Positions 29,073 through 36,970 of a stretch of 61,226 nt of DNA are shown one piece after another. The DNA lies in contig NZ_JAAMRF010000014.1 of assembly GCF_013522725.1 (NCBI RefSeq), positions 1 to 61,226 of the forward strand. The letters are read 5' to 3'. Position 1 is the stretch's first letter. The number at the start of each line of letters is the position of its first letter. The DNA comes from Stutzerimonas azotifigens. Lineage in GTDB: Bacteria > Pseudomonadota > Gammaproteobacteria > Pseudomonadales > Pseudomonadaceae. The position numbers and the translations under genes are program-made. Below the pieces are notes generated by a model that saw only the letters and a program-made list of their open reading frames with translations, made no database searches and was not told the origin of the DNA.

Positions 29073-29464
29073 AGAGTCCTACCGCTGCCGTAGGGAACTA
29101 TTATTGCACGACCTTGGGAAAAGGCGTGCCCACTACGTAGGCTCTGCGTCTAGCCACCATCCAAGCTAATTTCCAGCGCACTGGCAAAGAGTCGAATGCG
29201 ACTAACAATTCGTCCAGCATAGACACGTGGCAACCGCTGGCCGATGCCTGTTTTCCGTGGTCCAGCAGCAACGCCGGAAATGTCAGTCATAGTTGTTTTT
29301 GATGGTTCGGACGCTGTACCTCAGCATGCTATTTGAACTGCTCAGGCAGCGTTGGGCTAGCCAAAACCCCCTTCAGCCCAACCGGACCTGGCCGATATCT
29401 TCACCGTACGGGCCGCCGATTCGCACGTTCGGCGTGTCACACGAGCACGGCGATAGGAGGATCG
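29073..29464. other. Intergenic region between kinase and SUKH gene
   Basis: Over 390 bases without a supported gene, divergent between the kinase and the SUKH gene. An 8-bp inverted repeat GTTGGGCT/AGCCCAAC (29351-29358 and 29375-29382, loop 16) is visible but has no T-run. No clear sigma-70 promoter stands out. It ends in the Shine-Dalgarno of a short ORF at 29465. Confidence 0.5.
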
Positions 29465-29527
29465 GTGAAACTGGCCGAAGCTGTCGAACGCCACGGCGAA
29501 CCGCTGCGCTTGGCAGGACTTTCTTGA
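29465..29527 (+). CDS. Candidate 20-residue leader or small protein upstream of the SUKH gene
   Basis: GTG at 29465 follows a perfect AGGAGG (29455-29460) at 4 bases. It encodes MKLAEAVERHGEPLRLAGLS and stops at 29525-29527, ten bases before the next gene. The TGA overlaps the downstream gene's TTGAGGAGA ribosome-binding region, so the two could be translationally coupled. It may be a leader peptide, a real microprotein, or chance. No family is recognised. Confidence 0.4.
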   Translation: MKLAEAVERHGEPLRLAGLS

Positions 29528-29537
29528 GGAGACCATT

Positions 29538-29945
29538 GTGGAAGAAGTAATCGAACAGCTGCGGGAGCTGAACGACCCGGTTCCGGTACCGTTGGAGCTG
29601 CCCGACGACGACGTGCTGGTGGAGATCGAGGAGCAGCTGCTGATCAACCTGCCCTTCGAGCTGCGTGAGTTCCTGCTCAAGGTCAGCGACGTGGTGTACG
29701 GTCGCCTGGAGCCGGTCACGGCTACCGATCCCCAGTCCCATACCTATCTGCCGGAAGTCGCGGCCAACGCCTGGGACGACGGCGTACCACGCGACCTGGT
29801 GCCGATTTGTCAGGACGGGCGTGACTACTATGTGGTCGACATCGAAGGCCAGGTCACCCTCTGGGATGGCGACGAACTGGCACTGACCGACGAAAGCTGG
29901 GATTCGGTCTGGCACTGGGCCCGTGACGTCTGGCTGGAGAGCTGA
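29538..29945 (+). CDS. SMI1/KNR4 (SUKH) family protein
   Basis: The 135-residue acidic protein has the SUKH-type core LPFELREFLLKVSDVVYGRLEPVTA, then DLVPICQDGRDYYVVDIEGQVTLWDGDEL and WDSVWHWARDVWLE. SUKH proteins often serve as immunity proteins against contact-dependent or polymorphic toxins, but single-copy chromosomal homologues also occur with unknown roles. No toxin gene is next to it; the neighbour is a convergent RES toxin gene 6 bases away. GTG start with GAGGAGACC upstream. Confidence 0.8.
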   Translation: MEEVIEQLRELNDPVPVPLELPDDDVLVEIEEQLLINLPFELREFLLKVSDVVYGRLEPVTATDPQSHTYLPEVAANAWDDGVPRDLVPICQDGRDYYVVDIEGQVTLWDGDELALTDESWDSVWHWARDVWLES

Positions 29946-29951
29946 GCGGGC

Positions 29952-30659
29952 TCAGCCGATGGTTGCCGCTCGCCTGAGTTCGCCCAGGCAGAGTCGGCGC
30001 AGCAGCCGCCCCGGCTCGCGCTCGATATCGACGCAGCCGGCCTGCGGGTCGATGTGGTAGGTCAGGTCGTAGAGTTGTACCGGCTGGCTCAGCGGTGAGG
30101 CGCGGAAGGTAGCCAGGCAGTCTCCCTGCCAGCGCGCCGACGGATAGAGCACCCCTGGCAAACCTTCATGGGCCAGGCGCTTGCCAATGGACTGCGGCAG
30201 CGCATAGTCGTCCCCGATCAGCGCCGGACAAAGCGTCAGCTTTTCGCGCAGATCCATGAACAGCCCGGCCGCCTGAACCTGCCAGACCTTGCGATAGCGC
30301 GTCACGACTCGATCCACGCCCTCGATTTGGCGGAGCATCTGGATCTGGTGGTAGCAGGTCTCGGCCAGGGCAGTGTCTTCATCCAGCGCGCCATACCAGA
30401 CTCGGTTGGTGCCATCGCCGAAACGGCTGGCGACACTGCGATCGGCTTCGAAGGGATAGCCGATCGCCTCGCTGTAGGCCAGACCTCGTTCGACCACCCC
30501 CGGCCCCACCATTCTCACCCGCATCTCCGCCGCATTGGCGATGTCCTGGGCGCGCTCGTCACTGATCAGGTCGTCGAACAGGTTGGCCGAGACGCGCAGC
30601 GAGACGATGTTGCGGTAGACCGATGCCGAAAAATCGCAGGTGGTATCGAGCAGACTCAT
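29952..30659 (-). CDS. RES-domain toxin (predicted NAD+ phosphorylase/glycohydrolase)
   Basis: The 235-residue protein has a RES domain. Conserved candidates are an early Arg (VYRNIVSLR), the Glu of YGALDEDTALAETCYH and the Ser of LPGVLYPSARWQGDCLATFR. RES toxins of Xre-RES pairs deplete NAD+ or modify targets with it, stopping growth. The ATG at 30659 overlaps the antitoxin TGA by one base (TGATG), giving translational coupling; an upstream TTG at 30662 is less likely. The short GGVVERG-like and FGDGTNRVWYGAL segments are typical of the family. Confidence 0.88.
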   Translation of the reverse strand: MSLLDTTCDFSASVYRNIVSLRVSANLFDDLISDERAQDIANAAEMRVRMVGPGVVERGLAYSEAIGYPFEADRSVASRFGDGTNRVWYGALDEDTALAETCYHQIQMLRQIEGVDRVVTRYRKVWQVQAAGLFMDLREKLTLCPALIGDDYALPQSIGKRLAHEGLPGVLYPSARWQGDCLATFRASPLSQPVQLYDLTYHIDPQAGCVDIEREPGRLLRRLCLGELRRAATIG

Positions 30660-31069
30660 CAACGACCCCGCTGGAAATCAACCAGGCGGGCTACCCGTGC
30701 GATGCCCAGCAGTCCGTCTCGGACCATGACTTCAAGGGGCGTGGCGCCATCCAAGGCTCCGTTGCGACGGTGCACCCAGGTAAAGCGCAGCGTCTCGTCT
30801 TCGGGAAACAGCAGGCGCAACCCCTTGTGGATGCCCAGCAGGTAGCCGGCGCGGTCGAGCACGTCGCGACTGCCGGGCAACGGCTGCTCGCCGGCGCGAT
30901 AGCGGGGTAACTGCTTGCGGCTTTTAGGGCTCATGCCGAGCAGCTGCATCTGCAAATCGGTATCGAGCTGCCAGCGATCGAAAAGGGCACCGATCACCCG
31001 CGCCAGATCGCGGCGGCCTTCTTCACTGGCCAGCTCGACGTCACTCTGATGCAAGGCGGTGGATAACAT
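30659..31069 (-). CDS. Xre/MbcA/ParS-family antitoxin (DUF2384)
   Basis: This 136-residue protein precedes the RES toxin, as in known Xre-RES systems. The N-terminal region (LARVIGALFDRWQLDTDLQMQLLGMSPKSRKQLPRYR) is Xre-like and probably binds DNA. The C-terminal DUF2384 segment GATPLEVMVRDGLLGIARVARLVDF is the toxin-binding part. AAGGAG lies 6 bases from its ATG. A perfect 18-bp inverted repeat lies directly upstream and is the likely autoregulatory operator. Confidence 0.88.
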   Translation of the reverse strand: MLSTALHQSDVELASEEGRRDLARVIGALFDRWQLDTDLQMQLLGMSPKSRKQLPRYRAGEQPLPGSRDVLDRAGYLLGIHKGLRLLFPEDETLRFTWVHRRNGALDGATPLEVMVRDGLLGIARVARLVDFQRGR

Positions 31070-31080
31070 TGATGTCTCCT

Positions 31081-31123
31081 TTAAGTTGCTATATCTACAT
31101 TGTTAGTAGATATAGCAACTTAA
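31081..31123. promoter_or_regulatory. Operator of the Xre-RES operon: perfect 18-bp inverted repeat
   Basis: The arm TTAAGTTGCTATATCTAC (31081-31098) is repeated exactly inverted at 31106-31123, with a 7-base spacer. It begins 12 bases upstream of the antitoxin start and is AT-rich against a GC-rich background. It overlaps the only possible promoter, so binding by the antitoxin or complex would repress the operon. Confidence 0.85.
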
Positions 31124-31203
31124 TGCAACCGTGACCGCCCAGCGGATTATTGACCGACGCCTAAACCGGTTAAGCTGTGGGACTGATTTTCGAGGGGCAA
31201 GAG

Positions 31204-31581
31204 ATGCTCACGCTGGGCAACCTGACGCTGTTTCTGCTGCTGCTCGGCGGCGTGGCCTGGCTGTGGCACGCCCATGGCATCCGAGAGCGCGCCCTGCAGG
31301 CGGTTCGGCGGCATTGCGAGAAGATGGATGTCGAGCTGCTCGATGGCAATGTCGCGTTCCGCCGACTGTCGCTGGTGCGCGACCGCAGCGGTCGGCGCCG
31401 GCTGGCGCGCACTTATGACTTCGAATTCACCGTGACAGGTGATCAGCGCCACCAAGGCAGCATCATGATGTTCGGCATGCGCGCCGGGCCGATTGAAATG
31501 GCAGCGCATCCGTTCGAGGCTCGGGCAGAAACCGCCGGCGAGGTGATTCAGCTCGATGAATGGCGTCGCAGCCGCGAGTGA
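31204..31581 (+). CDS. DUF3301 family membrane-anchored protein
   Basis: The 125-residue product starts MLTLGNLTLFLLLLGGVAWLWHAHGIRERAL, one N-terminal membrane segment. The following soluble part, VRRHCEKMDVELLDGNVAFRRLSLVRDRSGRRRLARTYDFEFT, is the DUF3301 hallmark. Function is unknown. I chose the ATG at 31204, preceded by CAAGAG; an earlier in-frame start at 31177 lacks a hydrophobic beginning. It is 9 bases from the convergent COG0523 gene. Confidence 0.85.
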   Translation: MLTLGNLTLFLLLLGGVAWLWHAHGIRERALQAVRRHCEKMDVELLDGNVAFRRLSLVRDRSGRRRLARTYDFEFTVTGDQRHQGSIMMFGMRAGPIEMAAHPFEARAETAGEVIQLDEWRRSRE

Positions 31582-31590
31582 GCAGACGCG

Positions 31591-32559
31591 CTAACCTTCC
31601 AGACGGCAAGCGGCGAGCGCGTCCATCAACTGTGCCTTCGGCTGGGGCCTATCGAAGATCAGCTCGATTCGGGAATCACGACGCCAGGCGCTGGGGCTGA
31701 AGGACGGCTCCTGGCCGACGAGCGCATTGGCCGCGTACCAGCCCTGTTCGGCGTGAATGACCAGCTTCGCTCGTCGCCAGCCGAGTTCATGCAGCCAACG
31801 CTGCAGGCGCAACAGGTCGAAACGCTGGCTGGGATGCCAGCGCCAACCGATGCTCCAGCCTTCCGGCTGCTCCTGGACCTGGCAGATCGGCGCGTCAGGG
31901 CTGGTCCACAGTGTGCCGGGTTGGGCAGCAGGTACGGCAGGCAGTTCGCCGTCGCCCTCCACCTTGTCCGCTCCTGCGCAGGTCGGCAACTGCGACAGCA
32001 ACAGCGCGCCCTGTTCGCTCCAGTGAAACGGGCGCGCTGGCAGGCGTTCCAGGACAAGTGTGCGTTCGCGCTCGCTCAGCGCGGCGCTTTTGTTCAACAC
32101 CAGTAACCCGGCTGCTTCGGCGGCCTGCGCCTGTTCGATCGGTAGCGGATCGCCCGCCGCCAGTGCGCGGGCATCGAGCACCATCAGTGCCGGTTGGATA
32201 TCCAGAACACCTCGCCAAGGCGCCTCGCGCAACTGGCGCAGCAGCTCGAGTGGGTGCCCAAGTCCGGACGGTTCGATCAGCAGGCGATCCGGCCGGGCCT
32301 CGCGCAACAGGCGGATGAGGCCGACTTGGAAGGGCAGGCCATTGACACAGCACAAGCAGCCACCTGCGACTTCCGTCAGGCTGACCCCGGCGGCGTCCTG
32401 ATGCAGGAGGGCAGCATCGAGGCCGATCAGGCCGAACTCGTTGATCAGTATCGCCCAGCGCTCATCGCTCGGCTTCTGTGCCAACAGCGTGCGGATCAGG
32501 CTGGTCTTGCCTGCGCCGAGAGGGCCGGCGATCAGGTGGGTAGGGATATTTTTCAGCAT
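31591..32559 (-). CDS. COG0523/CobW-family GTPase (predicted metallochaperone)
   Basis: The 322-residue protein has Walker A AGPLGAGKTSLI (about 11-22). The metal-binding CxCC motif lies in EVAGGCLCCVNGLPFQ, and LLIEPSGLGHP and LVLNKSAAL are GTPase motifs. COG0523 proteins deliver or manage zinc, cobalt or other metals using GTP. The start at 32559 (MLKNIPTHLIAG) fits the family; an in-frame ATG at 32583 adds eight residues. It diverges from a small exported Cys-rich protein gene, which might be a metal-linked partner. Confidence 0.88.
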   Translation of the reverse strand: MLKNIPTHLIAGPLGAGKTSLIRTLLAQKPSDERWAILINEFGLIGLDAALLHQDAAGVSLTEVAGGCLCCVNGLPFQVGLIRLLREARPDRLLIEPSGLGHPLELLRQLREAPWRGVLDIQPALMVLDARALAAGDPLPIEQAQAAEAAGLLVLNKSAALSERERTLVLERLPARPFHWSEQGALLLSQLPTCAGADKVEGDGELPAVPAAQPGTLWTSPDAPICQVQEQPEGWSIGWRWHPSQRFDLLRLQRWLHELGWRRAKLVIHAEQGWYAANALVGQEPSFSPSAWRRDSRIELIFDRPQPKAQLMDALAACRLEG

Positions 32560-32650
32560 GGCGCTATGGTGCGCATTTCCCATGGTTACCGGAAGCCCTT
32601 TGCCGAAGGGCTCATGCTAGAGTCGCCGCGTTTCGATGGGGAGAGCTGTC

Positions 32651-33007
32651 ATGCGTCTATTGTTGTTACCCCTGCTGCTGGCGAGCAGCCAGGTCTGGGC
32701 TGAAGCCTGCATCATCCACAGCCAGGGCGAGCGGGTGGACGTCAAACTCTGCCAGGAAAATCGCAGCATTCCGGCCGAGCTATTTCGTACCGGGTTCTGC
32801 CAGCCCCAAATACCGGACCAGAAGGTGGAGGTCGAATTCGTCGAGCAATGCCCGGCGGGCGCCTTTGGTATCTGCGAAAACGCCCAGGTGTCCAATATCG
32901 CTTACCGTCAGGACATCCACTATTACGGCGTTGATAGTGATGCGCGCTTTCTCAAACCGGCCTGTGAGCAAAACAGCCAGGGCCGATGGCAGGACGCACA
33001 GCACTGA
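32651..33007 (+). CDS. Small exported protein, unknown function
   Basis: The 118-residue product has a clear signal peptide, MRLLLLPLLLASSQVWA, with probable cleavage after AWA/EAC. The mature part holds six Cys (for example ACIIHS, KLCQEN, GFCQPQ, EQCPAG, GICENA, PACEQN) in pairs that could form disulfides in the periplasm. The start at 32651 follows GGGAGAGCTGTC. I do not recognise a named family. It is divergent from the COG0523 gene by 91 bases. Confidence 0.75.
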   Translation: MRLLLLPLLLASSQVWAEACIIHSQGERVDVKLCQENRSIPAELFRTGFCQPQIPDQKVEVEFVEQCPAGAFGICENAQVSNIAYRQDIHYYGVDSDARFLKPACEQNSQGRWQDAQH

Positions 33008-33039
33008 GCAGTGCTTCGGCCACAGCCAGCATCCATAGG

Positions 33040-33055
33040 GGTTTCACGTGGAACG
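33040..33055. promoter_or_regulatory. Degenerate parS-like site
   Basis: GGTTTCACGTGGAACG keeps the CACGTGGAAC core but differs from TGTTCCACGTGGAACA at three positions. It is intergenic, about 26 kb from oriC. Pseudomonas genomes carry several lower-affinity parS sites on this side, so it may be one, but it could be chance. Confidence 0.4.
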
Positions 33056-33079
33056 AAGCGCCGCGGACGCGGCAAGGAC

Positions 33080-33481
33080 TCAGGGCTGCTCGGCCGCGGA
33101 GGCGTCGCAGCTCCAGAGTTCCAGCGCTGGCCGGTCCGCTTGTGGCGGGCCCAGCCATTCACTCAGTGAATGACAGCGCTGGTCAAAACACACTTGGTAG
33201 TCGCCGGCTTCGGGCGTACGCCCGACACGCAGCGGTTGCAACGGCGGTAGCGAGCGTTGGTAGTGCCAGCTGCCATTGCGCAGTTCGGCGCCGTCCGGGA
33301 TCTCCATACCGGCGCCGGAACCCTTGACCCGCGCTTCACCGAGCAGGAGCCCGTCCGGCGTCACGCGGTAATCTTCTTCCCAGCGGATCTTCTCGATGGT
33401 GTGATTCCAGGCCAGGGTGAATTCCGGCACGGGCAGCGACGCCCAGACGCTGCCGGCCAGACCCAGGCACAGTCCTATCAC
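33080..33481 (-). CDS. DUF1850 protein of the TAXI-TRAP cluster
   Basis: The 133-residue protein has an N-terminal hydrophobic segment (MIGLCLGLAGSVWA) and then VPEFTLAWNHTIEKIRWEEDYRVTPDGLLLGEARVKGSGAGMEIPDGA, the DUF1850 pattern. DUF1850 genes are usual companions of fused TRAP permeases with TAXI binding proteins; their exact role is unknown. The ATG overlaps the permease stop by 4 bases, so translation is coupled. Confidence 0.88.
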   Translation of the reverse strand: MIGLCLGLAGSVWASLPVPEFTLAWNHTIEKIRWEEDYRVTPDGLLLGEARVKGSGAGMEIPDGAELRNGSWHYQRSLPPLQPLRVGRTPEAGDYQVCFDQRCHSLSEWLGPPQADRPALELWSCDASAAEQP

Positions 33482-35505
33482 GCCGTGACCGCCTTGTTTG
33501 GACGGCTGCGCCAGTAGTGCGCACCAAGCACCAGCGCTCCGAGGGCGAAGCCGATTTCATCGGTGACCGGTAGCGCCATGATCAGCGTCGCACCGCCTGC
33601 CGCCGCCAGCAAGCGTTCCCACCAGGTCAGCTTGACTCGAAAGTAGCCGATCGAGGCGATTGCCCAGAGCAAGATAGCCAGGCCCGCTTTGACGATCACG
33701 TAGAGCGTCGCGGCCCAGCTGTCGCTCTGAAGCATCAGTGCGGGGGAATAAACGGCCATGAATGGCACGACGAAACCGGCCAGCGCAATCCGGACTGCCC
33801 AGAAGCTGATTTTCAGTCCGCGTTCCTTTGCGATCGGCGCAGCGGCGAAGCAGGCCAGCGCGACCGGTGGTGTCAGATCCGCGAGGATGCCGAAATAGAA
33901 CACGAACATGTGCGAGACGATCAGCGGCACACCCAGCTCCAGCAGGGCAGGCGCGGCGATCGAGCTGGTGATGATGTAGTTGGGGATGGTCGGAATGCCC
34001 ATACCCAGCACCAGGCAGGTCACCATCGTCAGGACCAGCGAGAGGAACAGGTTGTCCTGGCCGATAGCAAGAATGTAGCCCGCAAAGGTCGAGGCCACGC
34101 CGGTCAGCGAGACGACACCAATGATCACGCCGACCAGGGTACAGGCGATGCCCACTGGCACCGCATGGCGAGCGCCTTCGACCAAGGCGTGCAGGCACAG
34201 CACCAGCGTTTCCCGGCCACCCTTGATAAACCAGCAGACCGCCACCAGCGCCGCGATCACGCCGAAGATCACGCCGATTCCGAGCTGGAAGAAGCCCGCG
34301 CACAGTATCCCCAGCGCGACCCAAAAGGCGATGCGCAAGCCCAGTGCGGAGACCCGGAGAATCACCGCCGACCCGAGAATCACGATCGCGGTCAGCGCCA
34401 GGCCGACCATGCCGGAGAACAGCGGTGTACGACCGGAGAACAGAAGGAAGATTAGTACGCCCAGCGGAATCAGCAGGAACCAGCGTTCTTTTACCGCTTT
34501 CCAGGCGCTCGGGCACTCGTCCTTGGGCAGTCCTTTGAGGTCAGCGCGCTTGGCTTCGAGGTGTACCATCAGGAAGATCGAACCGAAGTACAGCAGGGCG
34601 GGTACCAGTGCGGCCTTGGCGACTTCGATGAAGGGTACGTTGATGGTCTCTGCCATGATGAACGCGACGGCGCCCATCACCGGAGGCATCAACTGGCTGC
34701 CCATGCTCGCGGTGGACTCGACGCCCCCGGCGAAGGCTGCCTTGTAGCCGAAGCGTTTCATCAGCGGGATGGTGAACTGACCGGTGGTGACCACGTTGGC
34801 CACACCCGAGCCGGTGATGGTGCCCATCAGCGCCGAGGAGACCACCGATACCTTGGCCGGCCCGCCGATCTTGTGGCCGAACAGGCCCATGGCGAAGTCG
34901 GTGAACAGCTTGATCATCCCGGCCTGCTCGAGAAAAGCGCCGAACAAAATGAACAGGAAGATGTAGGTGGCCGAGACGTAGGTCGGCGTACCGTAGAAGC
35001 CCTCGGTGCCGAAGGCCAGTTGATTGATGATCTGGTCCAGGCCGTAACCACGGTGGGCCAGATCGCCCGGCAGGTATTCGCCGAGCAGCCCGTAGGCCAG
35101 GAACAGGCCGCAGATGATCGGCAGGGCGATGCCCATCACCCGGCGCGCCGCTTCGAAGATCAGCACGGTGAGGATCACGCCAATGGCGAAATCGGCCGTG
35201 GTCAGGTCACCGGAGCGCTGGATAAGGTCGGCTTCGAAATACCACTGGTACAGCGCGGTCGCCGCGCCGGCCAGACCCAACACCCAGGCCAGCGGTTGCC
35301 AGGGGCGATCCTTGCCGACTGCGGGGAAACTCAGATAGACCACCAGCAGCAGGAACCCCACGTGTCCGGCGCGCAGCACCTGGGACGAGAACGGGTGGAA
35401 GGCCGCGGTGATGATCTGAAAGATGGAGAACAGCAGCGCCACATAGAACAGCGCTTTCGGCCAATCTGCGGGCGTAGCCGCCAGACCCTGGTTTTGCTCG
35501 CTCAT
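33478..35505 (-). CDS. TRAP transporter fused permease (DctQ-DctM type)
   Basis: This 675-residue membrane protein combines the small four-helix and large twelve-helix TRAP permease parts, as usual in TAXI-type systems. Many hydrophobic helices are visible. Family segments include KRFGYKAAFAGGVESTASMGSQLMPPVMGAVAFIMAE and GMGIPTIPNYIITSSIAAPAL. It would import an organic anion using an ion gradient, with the TAXI protein encoded upstream as the capture component. The substrate cannot be inferred from sequence. Confidence 0.93.
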   Translation of the reverse strand: MSEQNQGLAATPADWPKALFYVALLFSIFQIITAAFHPFSSQVLRAGHVGFLLLVVYLSFPAVGKDRPWQPLAWVLGLAGAATALYQWYFEADLIQRSGDLTTADFAIGVILTVLIFEAARRVMGIALPIICGLFLAYGLLGEYLPGDLAHRGYGLDQIINQLAFGTEGFYGTPTYVSATYIFLFILFGAFLEQAGMIKLFTDFAMGLFGHKIGGPAKVSVVSSALMGTITGSGVANVVTTGQFTIPLMKRFGYKAAFAGGVESTASMGSQLMPPVMGAVAFIMAETINVPFIEVAKAALVPALLYFGSIFLMVHLEAKRADLKGLPKDECPSAWKAVKERWFLLIPLGVLIFLLFSGRTPLFSGMVGLALTAIVILGSAVILRVSALGLRIAFWVALGILCAGFFQLGIGVIFGVIAALVAVCWFIKGGRETLVLCLHALVEGARHAVPVGIACTLVGVIIGVVSLTGVASTFAGYILAIGQDNLFLSLVLTMVTCLVLGMGIPTIPNYIITSSIAAPALLELGVPLIVSHMFVFYFGILADLTPPVALACFAAAPIAKERGLKISFWAVRIALAGFVVPFMAVYSPALMLQSDSWAATLYVIVKAGLAILLWAIASIGYFRVKLTWWERLLAAAGGATLIMALPVTDEIGFALGALVLGAHYWRSRPNKAVTA

Positions 35506-35543
35506 GGAAGCAATGCCTCAGTACAACATGCAGGTGCGAAGGT

Positions 35544-35605
35544 GCGCCGAACCGGTCGCTAGCTAGGTTCGGCGCCCGAAGGAAAGGTGCCGGATGCCCG
35601 GCACC
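35544..35605 (-). other. Two tandem hairpins between the TAXI and permease genes
   Basis: A perfect 10-bp stem GCGCCGAACC/GGTTCGGCGC (35544-35553 and 35566-35575) and a perfect 8-bp stem GGTGCCGG/CCGGCACC (35586-35593 and 35598-35605) lie in the 106-base gap. Neither has a T-run. They probably stabilise the binding-protein mRNA or lower read-through to the permease, giving more binding protein than permease. Confidence 0.7.
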
Positions 35606-35611
35606 AGGTGT

Positions 35612-36565
35612 TCACTTGAGAACGCCAGCTTCCTTGTAGAACCGCTCAGCGCCCGGGTGCAGCGGGATCGGCAGGTTCTCGGCAGCTTTTTCAAGCTTGA
35701 TGTCCTTGGCAGCGGAATGCGCCGTGCCCAGGCGTTCGAGGTTGTCGAACATCAGCTTGGTCATCTGGTAGGCGACTTCGTCGGACACGCCTTCGTGGGT
35801 CACCAGGATGTTGTTGATGGTCACGGTGGGCACGTCGGCGGACTGGCCGTCATAGGTGTCGGCCGGGATGGTGGCGGCCAGATACGCGGCGTTGTCGATC
35901 TTGGCGACCACATCCTGGGGAATCGAGACGAAGGTGATCGGCATGGTCGAGGCCAGATCGCGAATCGCCGCCATGCCCAGGCCGGAGGACTGCAACGTGG
36001 CGTCGAGCTGACGGTTCTTGATCAGTTCGACCGACTCGGCGTACGGCAGGAACTCGACCGCGCCCATGTCCTTGTAGGTCAGGCCGGCGGCTTTGAAGAT
36101 CGCACGGGCATTGAGCTCGGTACCGGACTTGGGTGCGCCGACGGAGATGCGCTTGCCCTTGAGGTCTTCCAGGGTCTTGATGCCGGACTCTTGGCTGGCG
36201 ACGATCTGGATGTAGTTCGGGTAGGTCCCGGCGATGGCGCGCAGCTTCTTCAGCGGCACCTTGAAGCCGGCGTCTTCTACGCCGTTCCAGGCATCGGCGA
36301 CCGAATCACCCAGTGCGAAAGCCAGCTCCCCACGTCCGGCTTGCAGCAGCGTCAGGTTTTCCACCGAGGCCTTGGTGGCCTGGACCGAAGTCTTGGCACC
36401 ATCGATCTTGTTGTACTGCTGCGACAGGGCGACGCCGATCGGGTAGTACACACCGCTGGTGCCGCCGGTGAGGATGTTGATGAAGGTCGGTGCGGCGACT
36501 GCCGCAGTGCTGGCGCTGAAGGCCGCGGCGGCGGCGAGCAGGGTAAAGCGCTTGCTCAGTTTCAT
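35612..36565 (-). CDS. TAXI-family TRAP transporter solute-binding protein
   Basis: The 317-residue protein has a signal peptide (MKLSKRFTLLAAAAAFSASTAAVAA). The mature sequence begins PTFINILTGGTSGVYYPIGVALSQ, the standard TAXI opening. GKRISVGAPKSGTELNARAIFKAAGLTY also fits. It captures the substrate in the periplasm for the fused permease. The ATG at 36565 has GGAG upstream; an in-frame start at 36607 would put extra residues before the signal peptide. It is the first gene of the cluster. Confidence 0.92.
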   Translation of the reverse strand: MKLSKRFTLLAAAAAFSASTAAVAAPTFINILTGGTSGVYYPIGVALSQQYNKIDGAKTSVQATKASVENLTLLQAGRGELAFALGDSVADAWNGVEDAGFKVPLKKLRAIAGTYPNYIQIVASQESGIKTLEDLKGKRISVGAPKSGTELNARAIFKAAGLTYKDMGAVEFLPYAESVELIKNRQLDATLQSSGLGMAAIRDLASTMPITFVSIPQDVVAKIDNAAYLAATIPADTYDGQSADVPTVTINNILVTHEGVSDEVAYQMTKLMFDNLERLGTAHSAAKDIKLEKAAENLPIPLHPGAERFYKEAGVLK

Positions 36566-36643
36566 GGAAGATCTCCGTTTCATTGTTATTAGTAACGCTG
36601 ATTTCACGATAGACGATGCGGACTCGCCCCCTAGGAGGAGCGA

Positions 36644-36778
36644 ATGAGCAAGAACACGTGGACGTTATCGAAGAGCGCTTCACAGGGAAGGCTGGGGCGA
36701 TGGCGGCATGCATTCTTGTCATTGGTCGTCGCATCGAACACGAAACAGATAGCATGCGCCGTGCCAGTCCCGCAATGA
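36644..36778 (+). CDS. Candidate 44-residue small protein
   Basis: The ATG at 36644 has a perfect AGGAGG (36633-36638) at 5 bases. It encodes MSKNTWTLSKSASQGRL and goes on through a short hydrophobic stretch HAFLSLVVAS to a TGA at 36776. A small hairpin overlaps the stop. No family is recognised. The strong ribosome-binding site is the main support; it could still be chance. Confidence 0.35.
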   Translation: MSKNTWTLSKSASQGRLGRWRHAFLSLVVASNTKQIACAVPVPQ

Positions 36779-36970
36779 GCGGGCAATACGGGCTGAAAAC
36801 GCCTTCAGCCTGATGGTAAGAGGCGTTATTCCGCTCATTCACGAGCTTTATAGGCGGAAATCCGCCCAATCATTGGCGTTCTGGTGGGCTCAACAGCTTC
36901 TGTTACGTATTCCGAACCGCCAATAGATAGCGACCTATGCCTGACTGGCACTGATTTGGTAGAGTTTCCC

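Noticed and set aside
29351..29382. 8-bp inverted repeat as a terminator
   Set aside because: Loop of 16 bases and no T-run; weak.
36616..36813. 65-codon frame overlapping the small ORF at 36644
   Set aside because: No ribosome site and a different frame from the AGGAGG-led ORF.
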